A stretch of DNA of 64,000 nt, from contig JAJTUP010000026.1 in the NCBI GenBank assembly GCA_021399435.1, positions 372,001 to 436,000 of the forward strand, in the 5' to 3' direction. The notes under the pieces are model-generated. The model was given only the letters and a program-made list of their open reading frames with translations, did no database searches and was not told the DNA's origin. The number at the start of each line of letters is the position of its first letter. Within the stretch, counting starts at the first letter, position 1. Shown one piece after another: positions 1 to 12,721 of the stretch. The translations under genes were made by a program, and so were the position numbers. Origin of the DNA: Diaporthe sp. PMI_573 (taxonomy: Eukaryota > Ascomycota > Sordariomycetes > Diaporthales > Diaporthaceae).

Positions 1-1094
1 CAAACTGGCTCACTTACCATGAAGGCCCAGTCTCGACAGACGAATCACCGACACGCCCTTGCTTGCGTTCATCCCGAGGGACACGCCCTACTCACAGCCA
101 CCTCACGCGAAAACGTGGTCCCTGGCAGTTGTGCGACGCGAAAGCCAGCCAGGAAGAATTCGAGAGTGCCCCTAAGAACCACCATGCTTTCCGTCTATCG
201 TAGCACCGCACATGTTCCGCCGCCGACGGGTTTCAAGTCTGCCTAAGAAGCCAGTTCGAGCTCCATCAAAGGCACCCACAGGGCTGTCCATGCTGGACTC
301 GCACTTGACGCGGGTGTCACTTGCCCCGTGACAGTAGGAGGAAGGCAAGGGACGAGAACTCCCGCAGGAATCCTGGGTCTTTGCGTGCCCGGAGCGCGCC
401 ATCGACTGTCAAATCCGGATAGGCGAGCGAGTGTCCCCAAATCAGGAGTGAGGAACAGGCTGCAGATATGCGATCCTAGTCGGATGAGATCGAGTTTGGT
501 TCGCGGTGCTTTGACTGGCTTTAGGCACAAGGGTGGTGCCGGCCTGCTGGGAGACAGACTGATAGAGGGGGACGGTGCCGAACCGTGCCGTGAGGCCGTG
601 CAATGGCGCAAACGGCGGCTGGTGCGTTGAATTCCGACGTACCATCCTCGCGCACGGAGGCGGCGTGGGCTCTTAACGTGCTTACCGTGTAGATCAGACC
701 TCCCGCCCGCTCGAGATGCTGTGTGTTGCGCCGGTGTCACCCTGAACGGCGTTGGCGGGTCTGACCATCAGCATCATCATCATCATCATCATCATCGTCG
801 TCGTCATCATCATGATAACAATGGCTTGGGCTGTGTACTGATCGGGCTCTTGTGGGTAAGGTAAAGTGTGCGTTTGTGTTGAATTTGCACTAGGAACTGT
901 TCAGCACATGTGAACTAGTTATTATTGATCCTCAGCGATCCCGTGGGGGGTAGATCTGTAGATACATGTATAATTTCCGTGCGACGAGTTTTCCCGTGAA
1001 CTTGCCCACCAAGTCGTGCGTAGATGTAAAAAAAGATAATGCAAGATACGCCACTAATGCAATTACCCTTGTATCGTGACCTCTATAGTCTTGC
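1..1094. other. Intergenic, no gene seen
   Basis: I see no supported coding region here. Open frames on both strands overlap each other, are short and resemble no family I know. The only clear structure is a CAT/CGT trinucleotide run at 766-815. The first bases would fit a splice donor of a minus-strand gene continuing off the left edge (reverse-strand GGTAAGTGAG), but nothing else supports it. Confidence 0.5.
766..815. repeat. CAT/CGT trinucleotide microsatellite
   Basis: A run of CAT units with an internal patch of CGT units and a return to CAT. It is a simple sequence repeat in noncoding DNA with no sign of being translated. Confidence 0.85.
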
Positions 1095-2584
1095 TCATCC
1101 TGTTCCCAACCCTGCTGTGCCTTGTATCGGCAGCGTCGTCGCCGAGGACGAGATCGAACCCTGTTGGTGAAGCAAAGAGTTGTGTGTTCTCGGCTGCGAC
1201 GAGATGTCGACAGACGTGTATACGTTGATTCCGCTCCCGTGCCCGGCAAAGTCCTCCCAAGGAGTACTAGCAATCTTTGTTGACACGATACCCTTCCCGT
1301 GATACTGCGCCGGGATCGGTGCTGGTTCTTGTGGCCGCATCTCAAAGTCCATGTCCGACTCGTCGTTGTTTGATGTTGACGGGGCTCTAGGCCCAGCCTC
1401 GAGGCGCGACGAGTCTACAGTGCTGGGGGAGAACGGCCCGTCGCTGAGTTTCTGCATTGTGTTCCGAGCGAAGCCCCGCGTGCGTCTGTCGCTTGCCGCC
1501 GAGGGCCCGTAACGAGAGGAGCCGTAGCCGTATCTCTGTGTCGTAGGCTTCCCGAAGCCCATGCTCTTGAAGAGCGGCCGCAAAGTTGCGACACAGCCGG
1601 CTATGATCCCAAGTGATGGTTCCATAACAGACCAGATAGCAACATCAACTGTCTCGAACAAGAAGTCTGGCGTAATCGCTAGTCTCTTCACGAAGGGTAT
1701 CCTAACGAGAAGAGCAATCCCAGCGCTTTGGGTTGTGAGTGTCAGTGTCTTGGTCCCAACTCGGCTTGGAGGGTGTCTTACACGGCCCCCATGCTTAGCA
1801 ACAGAGCAACCACAACCTTCGTCCTCTTATTCAGCTGAACATCCCACAGCATCACAACAGGAAGTGCAGCGAAGACCAGGTCAGTGACCGCACCAATGAC
1901 GCTGTGAGCGATGACCGCGTTGGGCAGGACGTTGATGTCCATGCAGCCACCCGGCTTCCCCAGTACCTGCTCGTAGAAATAGGAGGGCGGGTTACACTGG
2001 AAAATGGCGATGAATGTGAACACGAGGGAGATGACATAGATAATGGAGAGATTGACCCATATCACCCATCTGTGCAGACGCTCGGTGGCTACACGGTGGA
2101 GGAACAACGCGACCGAGGTCCTGACCATGGCGGAAATGGGTGCGTAGATGACTTCGCAGATATACCAAGCTTTGAGGCCAACAAGTGTTTGTTCCAGGTT
2201 GAGATTCGAGATGTGCTTCCCTGTACCCCCATCGACGATTCCCCACATGGCTACGATCGAGTAAGCCGTGTATGCGAGCTGTGGCTTTGATTAGTACTGC
2301 TTGTTCCGGAGTGTTGGGACATTGGAGACGGACAATACTGGCAAGCATCCACCAGTCGTCGGCTGCAACATTCTTAATCATGAACACTCTGACGTAGGCT
2401 CGAAGCAAAATCTATTCAGTGGGTGTCAGTGCCCTTCCCAGGAGCCTGGATGCGTGTAATATCATACGAGTATCCATGCAAGACCCAGAACTACCATCAT
2501 GACGATAAACAGTTGAGTCCCGCGGTCACCGGGATTACTGGAGAGGGCCATCTTGGTGAGGTAGTGTTCCGGTAGTTTCGTCAT
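1095..2584 (-). CDS. SAT4/PTH11-like rhodopsin-domain integral membrane protein
   Basis: This is a fungal seven-helix membrane protein of the SAT4 family (rhodopsin-like domain, relatives of PTH11). Such proteins are mostly uncharacterised putative surface receptors. My model has four exons: 2584-2468, 2411-2334, 2278-1782 and 1725-1095, joined in phase to 440 residues. Family landmarks are RGTQLF at the first helix, AADDWWM in the first loop, the WYICEVIYAP segment, the FQCNPP motif followed by GGCMD, the DLVFAALPV helix, and WSVMEPSLGIIAGCVATLRPL at the last helix. The tail of about 130 residues is polar and Ser/Pro-rich, probably cytoplasmic. The donor of exon 2 (GTCCGT) is weak; the others are good. 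A start 11 codons downstream (MALSSN) is also possible. The family is secure, the ligand unknown. Confidence 0.85.
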
Positions 2585-5185
2585 GTTGACTCTTGGTATC
2601 TTCCTCGCCCCGCACAAGCCGTGGTCATTGTTGGTAATTTCGCCGTGGGTGCGTCCAATATCTCCCACAGAGATCTTGGGGAGACGCTTCTCGCAGCATT
2701 TTCTGGAGGACGAATAGACTGATATATATCAGACAACATCGGAAATAACCATGACTGTGTCCTATGGGCGCCCCCTCCAAGGTACGTACACTCCATGGGT
2801 GCTGCACCAGGATGGGAATTTGAGTAGGTCCGGAGGGGGATGAACCTGGAACGCACTTGTCGATCGTGGAGACCGGCGACTTGAGACGGCTCAGCGCACG
2901 ACTAGCACGATACTTTGCGGCGACTTGCGTGTACGCTTTGCTTCTGCATGTGCTGGAGTACTCTGCTCGTCATCAGTCAGATATGACCCCTGCAGTCCGG
3001 CAGGGGGGGATCGAGCTCTAGAAGGCAATGTTGCCCGGTCTATGGGGTCCCGGCGAGATCCCGTACCAGTTTGGTTGACGAAGCTACCGGTGAGCTAAAC
3101 TAGGCTCAGTGTGTGTGGTAATGTACTTGCACATGTGTGGGATTTTGAGCCATAAATCGGGGGCAGCTCGTGGCTTGGATCGAGTCCCCTGGGATTGGTC
3201 TCGAGCAAAGGGCAGTCAGGGAACAGACCCATGGGGCCTCAAACCAGAGCATCGGGACCGGTTCAACCAAGATGAGCAAGTCAAGTCCATCATAGTTTAG
3301 AAATGGGCCCAGGACTGGTTTGAGGACCATGATAGACTCTGACGAATGCACGAGATGCAGGAAGAGGTCGCCTCCACATGGACATTCCCGGTTTTTGATC
3401 CAGCTAAAGGTCACGTCAAGAAGCAGCCAAATTATCCGAAACTCTGCAGGTGTCCATGTAGCTCACATGTTGGGCCAGGAAACGCCTCGGGGGGTGGGGC
3501 CTCTGCAGTTCTGGCAGCCGACAAGTTCGCCAGCTTTCTTCGGAGCAGCGGCTCACAATTGCAAGCGGGACATTTGTGCGCGAGCGTCTAGAAAACTCGA
3601 CGCTAGTGTGGCAGCGTTGAGGTCTTTACTGAAACCACCGAAGAGAACGTTGTTCTGGTGCTAGAGGAGTAGCAACACCGATACACATTGTGCAGGTCAA
3701 GCACATGAACGTGCGGAGGAACGCTTGAAGTTCCTCGCCGCAGCCGAACACGCGTCTGGGGCTGGATTGATACTGATGCAGCCTAGTTCCTATCCAATTT
3801 GAGTATCGAATCTGGAGGCGCTCGATGAAGGTTTGAGGCGGATGTCAGAGCCTAGTTGTGGACTGATCATTTGAGGGAATGCCCTACGCAGGGCGCCCTG
3901 GTCCACACAGGCTCCGCGGCCTCATGTGCCATCTCAGTGACAGCTGTCTAGATGGGCAACAAGACGGGGTCGCCCGTCTCAGCAGGGGTGATGGCTGAAG
4001 TTTGACAGTTCATGGTGCCGGATCAGCGCCATGCAGAAAGTTGGAGTCGATCGTCTCGTCACTATTTCCAGTAAGAGACCGTCGATGAACCCGGCGGTGC
4101 GTTGCAATAGGCGTGCGACGAATATCATCGCCCAGAAAACACAGGAGGGCAGACCAAGCCGTAGAGTAGAGTGAAGTGCAACTCACCCTGTATCTACCGT
4201 CGGCCAATGCCGGGGAGAATTATGTGATAGATAGTTGTAACCAGAAAGCCATGCCCGTTGAGAGACTGTGAGACGTGCTCAGGTCGAAGAAGCAAGTTGT
4301 CAAAATAAAGTGGTGGAGCTCGACCTGGGCCCGAAACGTGGGTGGAGCTGCAGCTCGGGTGGGCCCCACTTGGAACTATAGTCCGGACAAATATGGGAAT
4401 ATCGTTCCGTTCTCTTGGTAGCTCTAGAACGTGGTGTTTGAGGCTTTTGAGGTATGTTTGTGTCCACCGGCATGGCAGTGGGTCTTTTCAGGACTTGAAT
4501 TACGAAGCAGCCGTAGAACAGGTCCTGTCGTTGGCGTGTTCCCTGCTGGCTGTGCTCTCCGTGACGTGATGAACTGAAACAACCATTCGGAATGGGCGAG
4601 AAGCAAGAAAATTGTTTTTATTGTGACCCAGCTTTACATCCATGCGTGATAGGTTCTCACTGAACGATCGTGGGAGGCGTGTGTGCCGGCCCTTTTGTTT
4701 TCCGAGCAGACTTCGGGCCGGTGGGGGTGCAAAGATTATGTGAATCGGCTCCTATGAGGCTGTTTTTTTTTTAATAACTGGGGGCCGAACCACCCTGCTT
4801 GGGCGATCCGGGAGCAAGTAAAGAGCAGATCCGACATTGGTGCGGGCCCGGGAGGACTCCGGGATCTCGCTCCCGGGAGGGGTGAGAGCAACACCACCAT
4901 CAACACCACTTTGACATTTGGAGATCAAATTTTTGGGTCGTCGCTGTGAGCGAAGAATGACGTCGGGACCTCTCAGCCGCCCATGTCGTTATTGATAGTC
5001 ACCGACGGGGGAGCTTTCCCTTCCGGATTTCTGTATGTGATACAGTATATGAGCAGCACAAAGAGGTGCCGAACGCCTTTAAGTTGTTCCTCGTCGTCAA
5101 TCAAACGGACCATCCTCGCGTCGCAGCCACAGATTTGGACCTTGAAGACAAACTACACAAGCAATACACCAGAAGAGTACTCATC
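2585..5185. other. Intergenic region, no convincing gene
   Basis: About 2.6 kb between the SAT4-like gene and the dehydrogenase, both transcribed away from it. Several overlapping open frames of 60-115 codons exist around 3100-3660, but they have no recognisable domain and no coherent exon joining. The stretch must include both promoters. A poly-T run lies near 4764-4773. Confidence 0.45.
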
Positions 5186-6226
5186 ATGGCAGACCAAGCA
5201 GCCCAGTTCAAGCAGGGTATGTCCACTCACGCGAAAACAGAAACACAATTCCGAGGATGCTGACCGTCCAATACAGGCCACAGCATTCCTGTGACCAAGC
5301 AGAGCTTCCCTGGAAAGGAGTCCGAGATGCCCGACGGGCCAGGGCCTCAGCGGACCTACCTCCCCGGCGAGGAGGGACAGAAGATCCCTTACCTCGCAGC
5401 TGGAAAGCTCAGGGGCAAGAACGCCGTCATCACTGGGGGTGACTCGGGAATCGGACGGGCGACCGCGATCCTCTTCGCTGAGGAGGGTGCCGACTCACTG
5501 ATCGCCTATCTACCTGACGAGGAGGAAGACGCCCAGGAGACCAAGAAGGCCGTGGAGGCACACGGCCGCAAATGCCACCTGTTCTCGGCGGACCTCTCGA
5601 AGCAGGAGAACTGCAAGAAGCTGGCCGACGAGGCAATCAAGACCTTTGACGGCAGGATTGACATCCTGTTCAACAATGCTGCTTACCAGATGATGGTCGA
5701 GGACATCAAAGACCTGCCAGAGTGAGTCCTCAGCCCGGCCTCGTCGACGGCCACAGAACGATTCAAACACTGACGCCTCTCAACCTGCCAGGGATCAATG
5801 GGTACACACATTCAACATCAACATCCACTCCTTCTTCTACCTCTCCAAATACCTGCTACCCTGCCACACATGAAGTACGGTAGCACCATCATCAACAACG
5901 CCTCGATCAACGCCTACATCGGACGGCCAGACCTGCTGGACTACACATCGACCAAGGGCGCCATCGTCTCGTTTACTCGGGGACTGAGCAACCAATACGT
6001 CGACAAGGGCATCCGCGTCAACGCGGTCGCGCCAGGGCCGGTGTGGACGCCCCTGATCCTAGCTACAATGAACGACGAGGCGCAAAAGCAGTCTACCGCG
6101 CCAATAGGCCGCCCCGGGCAGCCGAGCGAGATTGCGGCGTGTGTTGTGTTCCTGGCGAGCGCGGATTCGTCGTGCGTGGCTGGACAAACAATCCACTGCA
6201 ACGGCGGTGTGGTTGTCAACGGTTAA
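5186..6226 (+). CDS. Short-chain dehydrogenase/reductase, apparent frameshift in exon 3
   Basis: A classical SDR of the NAD(P)-dependent glucose/ribitol-dehydrogenase-like group with an N-terminal extension of about 50 residues. Exons are 5186-5216, 5277-5721 and 5792-6226. The cofactor motif TGGDSGIG is at residues 63-70, NNAAYQ follows in the substrate half, and the catalytic YTSTK (Tyr-x3-Lys) follows NNASINAY. The tail HCNGGVVVNG fits the family end. Oddity: exon 3 enters in the frame giving DQWVHTFNINIHSFFYLSKYLL, a good family match, but that frame stops at about 5871. The continuing match (HMKYGSTIINNAS) is in another frame. One or more bases appear gained or lost near 5855-5870, so the gene is broken or the assembly has an indel. 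The specific substrate cannot be told. Confidence 0.82.
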
Positions 6227-7105
6227 AAGGGTCACTGCGGAACTTTGAGTGTTGGATGTCTTTTGGCTTGAGAACCTTGATGGACAGCCACAGAGGTTCT
6301 TGCCCGGCTGGGATGCATATTTCTCTGTGCACTTGTCTCAGCCGTGCCGCGTGACAAATGAGACGCGGCGGAACAGATGTGAGCTTGGTGAAACCAAAGC
6401 AGTGCAGCATACTCGCTTGAGAATATCCTGTGCAATTGTGTGAACGATATTTGAACCTTTTGTTGAGGACATTGAGGCCAGGACCAAGAGGAAAGACAGG
6501 CTCGCAGGGCCGACCGGGTGGAGCTGCCCTGGGGAAGGAGCTTACCGTCCCTACGGCTGGACGGGGAATGAAGCCTAGTCCCGCCTGGGTTACACCACGT
6601 CAACTTGGCAGGGGCCCACAAGGCACCCAAGTGGGGCTGCCGACTCGGTGCCGTGAGGCTCTCGTCCCAATCGAAACGGTTCACCTGTCTGACCGAGAAA
6701 CGTCTTACCAAGCAGCATTTTAGGCACATTCCGGACACACACACACACACCTTTGCCCTCCCAAAAGGCCTTCTGTCTTTTTATTTTGCATGTCCGCCCG
6801 AGCATCGCATCCAATACCGTCACACTTGGGCGCGGACGGGTTGCCCTTGTCCTCTGGCTGTGCTGTAATTGATTTTTTTTGTCCCCTTCTTCTTCTTGCT
6901 ATAGTTTCTCGGGCTCCGTGTCAGAACTCTTCATTTATTATTGTCTGTCCTCGCTGCGCTGCATAGTTCTTCTGCCGACTCGCTCCATCAAGAACTGCCC
7001 ACATTCCATCAATCCTTCACACCCACATATTGTCAGAATTCGCGGTATTGTTGATTGGCAGCCACTGAGAGAAAGCCCGGGCCGCCCGAAGGCTCCTGTC
7101 TCCCG
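6227..7105. other. Intergenic region between dehydrogenase and ABC transporter
   Basis: About 880 bases with no supported gene; it should hold the 3' end of the dehydrogenase transcript and the promoter and leader of the ABC transporter. A CA dinucleotide run lies at 6735-6750 and pyrimidine-rich patches near 6878-6900. Overlapping short open frames on both strands show no family resemblance. Confidence 0.5.
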
Positions 7106-10100
7106 ATGATGATGCGTCATGACGACCTGAAGGCCGCGGCTGCTGGTGCTGAAGCCCTGCTGGTCGCGCTTCTGTCTATCCCGGCCGTTGTTCATTTCTT
7201 CGCCAAGGCAAGGCTGTTCAAAGCTAATGGCTATACGGCTATCTCGGGCTTTTACGAGGATCGCGACGGAGAGGCTACCGAGAAGTCCACCCATGAGTAT
7301 TCGGACCTCTTGCCGCGCGTGGGTTCTTGGCTGAGCTCGGCTCTTGGATTGGCCGCCTCGATCGTGGCAGGCGTCCTGTACCATCATGGGGGCTCATCCT
7401 CCGGGTTGCTTGATTTCATGGGCAGGTGGGCAGATGTAGTTGCCTGGGTGAGTATTATCGATTCATGCATGATACCCTTTCGCGTTCGCTGATTCAGTCC
7501 AGGGTTTCATACTCTTCCAATCCATCTCTCTTCCCCACAGAGGTGACTACAAAGCTAAATATCGCTTGGCCAACTTTGCTCTCGTCTGCTCAGTGCTGAT
7601 CCTCGCTTCTTTGATCTACCGAGGCAAGTTTGGGTATGTCCTCAGGGCATCGCCCGAGTCCACGCGGCTTGTCCAGGGCATATGCTGGCTTCTACAGGCG
7701 ATATCCGCTGTTGGTGCCTTTTTCGCCTTTGGACTTTTCCCTCGGAGACCGGACGTGTACTTCAAGGGAACCCTCGTTGACCAGCAACATACCGTCTCCC
7801 TGCTATCAAAGATCTCGTTCTCATGGAACAGCCTCGTCTTCGACATCTCCAAACAGCGTCAGCTGGAGATGGAAGATCTTCCGAGGCTGGACTACCTCAC
7901 GCGTTCAAGAAATCTACACGAGATGTTTACCGCCCGCGACGGCAGTGGCAGGCTCTGGTGGCGGCTGCTCAAGTTCCACTGGGTCGAGCTCGCCCAGCAA
8001 TGGTGCTTGGTCATTATTTCTGCTGTCCTTGCTCTGATCCCCAACTATATGATGTATAACCTCCTGGGCCGACTGGAACAACCTAGCACTCCTGATTCGA
8101 GCATTGCGGAGACTTTGGCCTGGGCGCTCGCCCTATGCCTCAGCCTTTCCCTCGACAGCATCGTCGGTAGCCTTCTTAGCTGGTGGACAAATAGCCGCCT
8201 GGTGATTCCTCTGGGGGCTGTGCTACAAACTTTGGTGTTTGACAAAGCAATGAAGGAGCACGAAACGGCCATGCCGCCCCCTCGGCCCCAGGAGCAGGAT
8301 GACCAAAAGGCTGACTCAAAGGACAAGAACGACAAGAACGACAAGGGGGATACAGATCCAAAAGCGCAAGGAAGAGAGAAGAAGGACGAGGTCCGCCAAT
8401 CCGTGATCAATCACATGAAACTCGACTCGGGCCGTGTCACCATGTTTTGCAGCTTCAACTACTATCTTCCCCTGGCCGTAGTCAAGCTCATCTTGGCTGG
8501 TGGCTTCCTCGTCACTATTCTCGGCTGGAAAGCAGTCGTTGCTGGCCTTGGATCCGCCGCGTTGGTGATTCCTTTAAATACTTGGATGTCGAAGAAATAC
8601 GCCAAGATCCAGTTTGGCCTCATGAGATACCGGGACGGCAAGGCCCACCTCCTCACCGAGGCCCTGCAAGGAATGCGGCAGATCAAGTACTCAGCACTCG
8701 AACAGCACTGGGAGGACAAGATCCTCAAGTCTCGAAACGAGGAGTTGGCACAGTACTGGAAGGCTTCGCTGTTCATGTGCGGCGTCATGCTCATCATGAA
8801 TCTTGGCCCCCTGCTTCTTGCGTGCGTGTCGCAGAGCGTGTACGCTTGGGAACAAGGTGGCCACGTCAAGGCCTCGGTTATTTTCGCCTCGCTCGGACTG
8901 TTCGATCAACTCGACGAAGCAACGGCACTGCTGCCCATTCTCCAAGTCTACATGATGGAAGCCTGGACTTCGTGCGTCAGGCTCGAGAAATACTTCTCAC
9001 AGCCCGACAAAGCCCATGTTGCTGTTTCAGGAGACACCATCGTCTTTGACAACGCGACTGTCGCCTGGCCGAAGAAGGAGGACCCCGACGCGGTGCCCGA
9101 GCCCACTGAAGAACGCTCTATGCTTCGAGACGTGTCACTCAGCTTCCCCGAGGGCAAATTCAGTATCATAGCTGGGAAGACGGGATCAGGGAAGTCTCTC
9201 CTGCTGGCGGCGATACTTGGTGAAGTAAAACTCATGTCCGGGACTGTCAAGACCCCGACACCGCCCCCGGAGGAAGAGCTGGACCAAGCCAAGCCGATCC
9301 CACCAGAAGAATGGCTAATCCCGTCCCTTACCGCCTTTGTGTCGCAGACCCCCTGGATTGAAACTGGCACTGTCCGAGAAAACATCACTTTCGGTCTTCC
9401 TTTCATCGAGTCGCGTTATCAGGATGTCCTACGCGCCTGCTCCTTGGAGAAGGATGTCGAGCTCCTCGTCGATGGGGACGAGACAGAGGTTGGACCAAAG
9501 GGTGTCACGCTTAGCGGCGGCCAGAGGTGGCGCGTCGCTCTCGCTAGGGCTCTGTATTCTCGCGCGGGCATTATGATCTTGGATGATGTCCTCTCTGCGG
9601 TGGATGCTCATGTTGGGCGATGCATAGTAGACCTCGCGCTGACGGGAGAGCTGGCAGAAGGCAGAACCAGGATCCTGGCCACGCACCACGCAGAGTTGTG
9701 TATGCCGAAAGCCAGTTATCTCGTCCGGCTCCAGGACGGCCGGGTGGAGAGCGCCGAAGCTATAACACCTACTGACACCATTATCGCTTCCTCAAGCGGA
9801 TCGAAACGCTCTTCCATTCACGACGTCAGCGAGACTCAGACCATGGTCGACGCTCAGGAAAGCCAGATTTCCTCCGAGGAGACGACCATTGTGGGGACAG
9901 AACAGCCCAATGGCAACAAGAAGAAGTCGAGCAAGGAAGATGAGGAAAAGCGCGAGACTGGTCGCGTCAAATGGAAGGTATACAGGACCTACCTCCAAGC
10001 CAGTAGAGCTCCGGTACTTTGGTTCTTCGTAATATTCTTCATCATGTCCGGCGGTCTGGCGAGTATCGGTCGTGTCTGGAGTTTCAAAAAACTCACTGAC

Positions 10101-12541
10101 GGGTCGTCCGCTGAGGAGGCGAGTAACTTTTCGGCCACGTTCAATCGCTACGACAACTCGAGGATCTTCCTGCAGGACCCTCAGAAGGGCATGTTGTATT
10201 CCGAGGTGGTGCCACATAGCATACATGCAGCATCTGCGGAGGGTCACTCTATCTGGTTTTGGATCGGGATGAGTGTGTTGTTCTACGTGTTGATGGTTGT
10301 ACTTCAGGTCAGTACTCTAACTCCTCATCCTTGTATCGTGAAGAGGATGTCGGCTATGACAGAGTGGGATGGTTGGGCACAACCCCCCACCCCCCCCCCC
10401 CCAGCAAGGCTTTCTCCGGCCTATTCATGCTAATATCTGTTCGCAGGTCGCTCGAAGTATCACCATGACAGCGATTGGGCTTCGAACATCTCGAGCCCTG
10501 TTCGAGAGGATGACCCACGCCATTCTTCGAGCGCCGCTCCGCTGGGTTGACAGTGTCCCAGCAGGCAGGATCTTGAATCGGTTCACTTCTGATGCTTTCA
10601 TGGTCGACAGGCGCCTCCCTGGGGATCTGGCCAACTTCTTACACAGCAGCTTCTCGCTCGTCGTCACCATCGCGGCTAGCTTGTCTGTGTCCCTCTGGGT
10701 GATACTCGCAGGTGTTCTCCTCATGTTTGTCTACGCTCGGGTTGCGAGCAAGTACATCAACGTTGCCCGCGAGGTGAAGAGACTTAATTCCATCTCTCAC
10801 TCCCCGATCTATGACCAATTCGGGTCTGTCCTGTCGGGTCTCTCAACCATCCGCGCCTTCCACCGGACTAACTTTTACATGGATCGGATGTCAGTCACAG
10901 TCTCTTTTCCAATTCAAAACTTGAGCGTCCGTGCTGACGTGATGTGTATGCAGGTTCAATCTCATTGACAACTCTCACAAGGCAAGCTGGGCATTGAGTT
11001 TGTCTGGTCGGTGGATGTCGTTCCGCCTGTCCATGCTCGGCACAGTCTTTGTCACTGTCGTCGCTATTGTCGCAGTCTCCGGCCACGTCGATGCCGCGCT
11101 GGCCGGCTTCAGTCTCACATTCGCGCTAAGGTACTCGTGGCGATTGACTGCGCTGCTCTCAAGGTGAGCAGCTTCTGGATACAATTTTGACCCCTTCAAG
11201 AAATAAGTTCTGCCAAATATGGCCAGTGCCCCAAAGAACTTAATCACGCTGCTGGTTTTGAGACGGGCTATTAGCCACATTGTGACCCTTTCCTCCCCCC
11301 AATTTGTATGAAACTACTACCTTGGTCCTCTGATAGCTGACTCTGAATGCTGCAGTATGACATCGCTGGAACTGAGCTTCAACGCAGCCGAGCGTGTCAT
11401 TGAGTACTCCGAGATTGAGACAGAGCCAGAGGATGGAAAGGACGCGCCTGCCGCATGGCCAGCCGAGGGCAGAATTGAGGTTGAGAAGCTCTCCGTCGCT
11501 TACAAGGACAGTCTCCCCCCTGTCTTGAAGAACCTCAATTTTGTGGTCAGGCCGGGTGAACGAATCGGCATTGTTGGAAGGACTGGAGCCGGGAAGTCGA
11601 CCCTGGCGTCTGTCTTCTTCCGCTTGCTTAAGCCTCGAGAGGGTTCTGTCGTCATCGATGGCATCGATATCGCGGGGTTGAAACTTATGCAGCTGCGCAG
11701 CCGGCTCGCCATCATTCCGCAAGACCCGTTCCTCTTCTCGGGGTCGTTGAGGTCAAACCTCGACATGGAGGACACCAAGGAAGACTATGAGCTGCAGACG
11801 ACGTTACAGAGCGTCCACCTCGCCAAGCCGCAACCAGTCAGTACTGAGAGACCCTCTCAGTACCCCGTGGTGTCTTCCCACGAGGAGACTGTCGTCTCAA
11901 CCACAGAGGCCATCCCGGAACCCCCGAGCCATGAGACCCCAGTCTCCGGTGTCGCCGTTGAAGATGCCGACGCGGCGCCCTCTACTGCAGTGGTGACCAC
12001 GACGGAGACGGAGTCATCCGACAGTACTAACATTTTCAACAACCTGTCCATGGAAATCAGCACCGGAGGAGGCAACCTGTCTCAAGGGCAACGTCAGCTT
12101 GTGTGCCTCGCGCGCGCACTCCTCGCACGGCCCAAGATAGTCGTCATGGACGAAGCAACGTCCGCCGTCGACCGTGCCACGGACGCCGCGATCCAGTCTA
12201 GCCTGCGTGACGCCTTCGCCGCCGCCGGCTGCACCGTGCTGGTGATTGCGCATCGACTGAGCACTGTTGCCGATTTTGACAAGATTCTGGTCCTGGAGAA
12301 GGGCCGGATGGCGGAGATGGGGTCCCCGAGAGAGCTGCTCGAACAAGGGATGAAGAGGGATGGGCAGAAGAAGCCTGGCGAGGCCGACGAGGGAGATGGA
12401 GCAGGCAAACAGAACGGCGAGGGTGGGACCGGGGGGGATGAGGCAGAGGATGGCACGGGTGCGTTTTGGGGTCTGGTCCAGAGCAGTGCTGAGAAGGACA
12501 AGTTAGTTGAGATGATTCTGGGCAGCAAGGATTCTGAATAG
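7106..12541 (+). CDS. ABCC (MRP-type) multidrug-resistance ABC transporter
   Basis: A full-length ATP-binding cassette exporter, subfamily C, with hydrophobic N-terminal region, TMD1-NBD1-TMD2-NBD2. Five exons (7106-7447, 7503-10307, 10447-10889, 10954-11163, 11356-12541) join in phase to 1661 residues. NBD1 has Walker A GKTGSGKS near residue 671, signature LSGGQ near 783 and Walker B MILDD. The Asp after the Walker B Asp, instead of Glu, is usual for the degenerate ABCC site. NBD2 has Walker A GRTGAGKST near 1340, signature LSQGQ near 1508, Walker B VVMDEATSAVD and H-loop IAHRLS. Members export conjugates, drugs or metabolites at the plasma or vacuolar membrane. An acidic Ser/Thr-rich insert of about 85 residues interrupts NBD2 before its signature, and a charged linker follows NBD1. 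The tail after NBD2 is Gly/Glu-rich. Substrate is unknown; the neighbours do not form an obvious cluster. Confidence 0.92.
10386..10402. repeat. Poly-C tract in ABC transporter intron 2
   Basis: A cytosine-rich run, broken by one A, lies inside the intron between exons 2 and 3 of the ABC transporter. It lies in the 5' two-thirds of the intron and is of note mainly as a spot prone to length error. Confidence 0.8.
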
Positions 12542-12721
12542 GTTTGGGTCCATTGATGGCGAGACCTGGACAGCTGTGCGTTCAAGGCAGTCGGAGGAGG
12601 CGGAAAGCAACGGAGTATGCGGTATCTTTCAGCGGTGGGTTTATTAGGTACAATAGATCGGTTCAAACAGGCTCATCATGACGTGCCGGCAGAGTCCATC
12701 CGACCGCCCCACGATTGGCGT

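Noticed and set aside
3106..3664. Overlapping open frames upstream of the dehydrogenase
   Set aside because: Short, conflicting strands, no recognisable motif and no exon joining that extends them.
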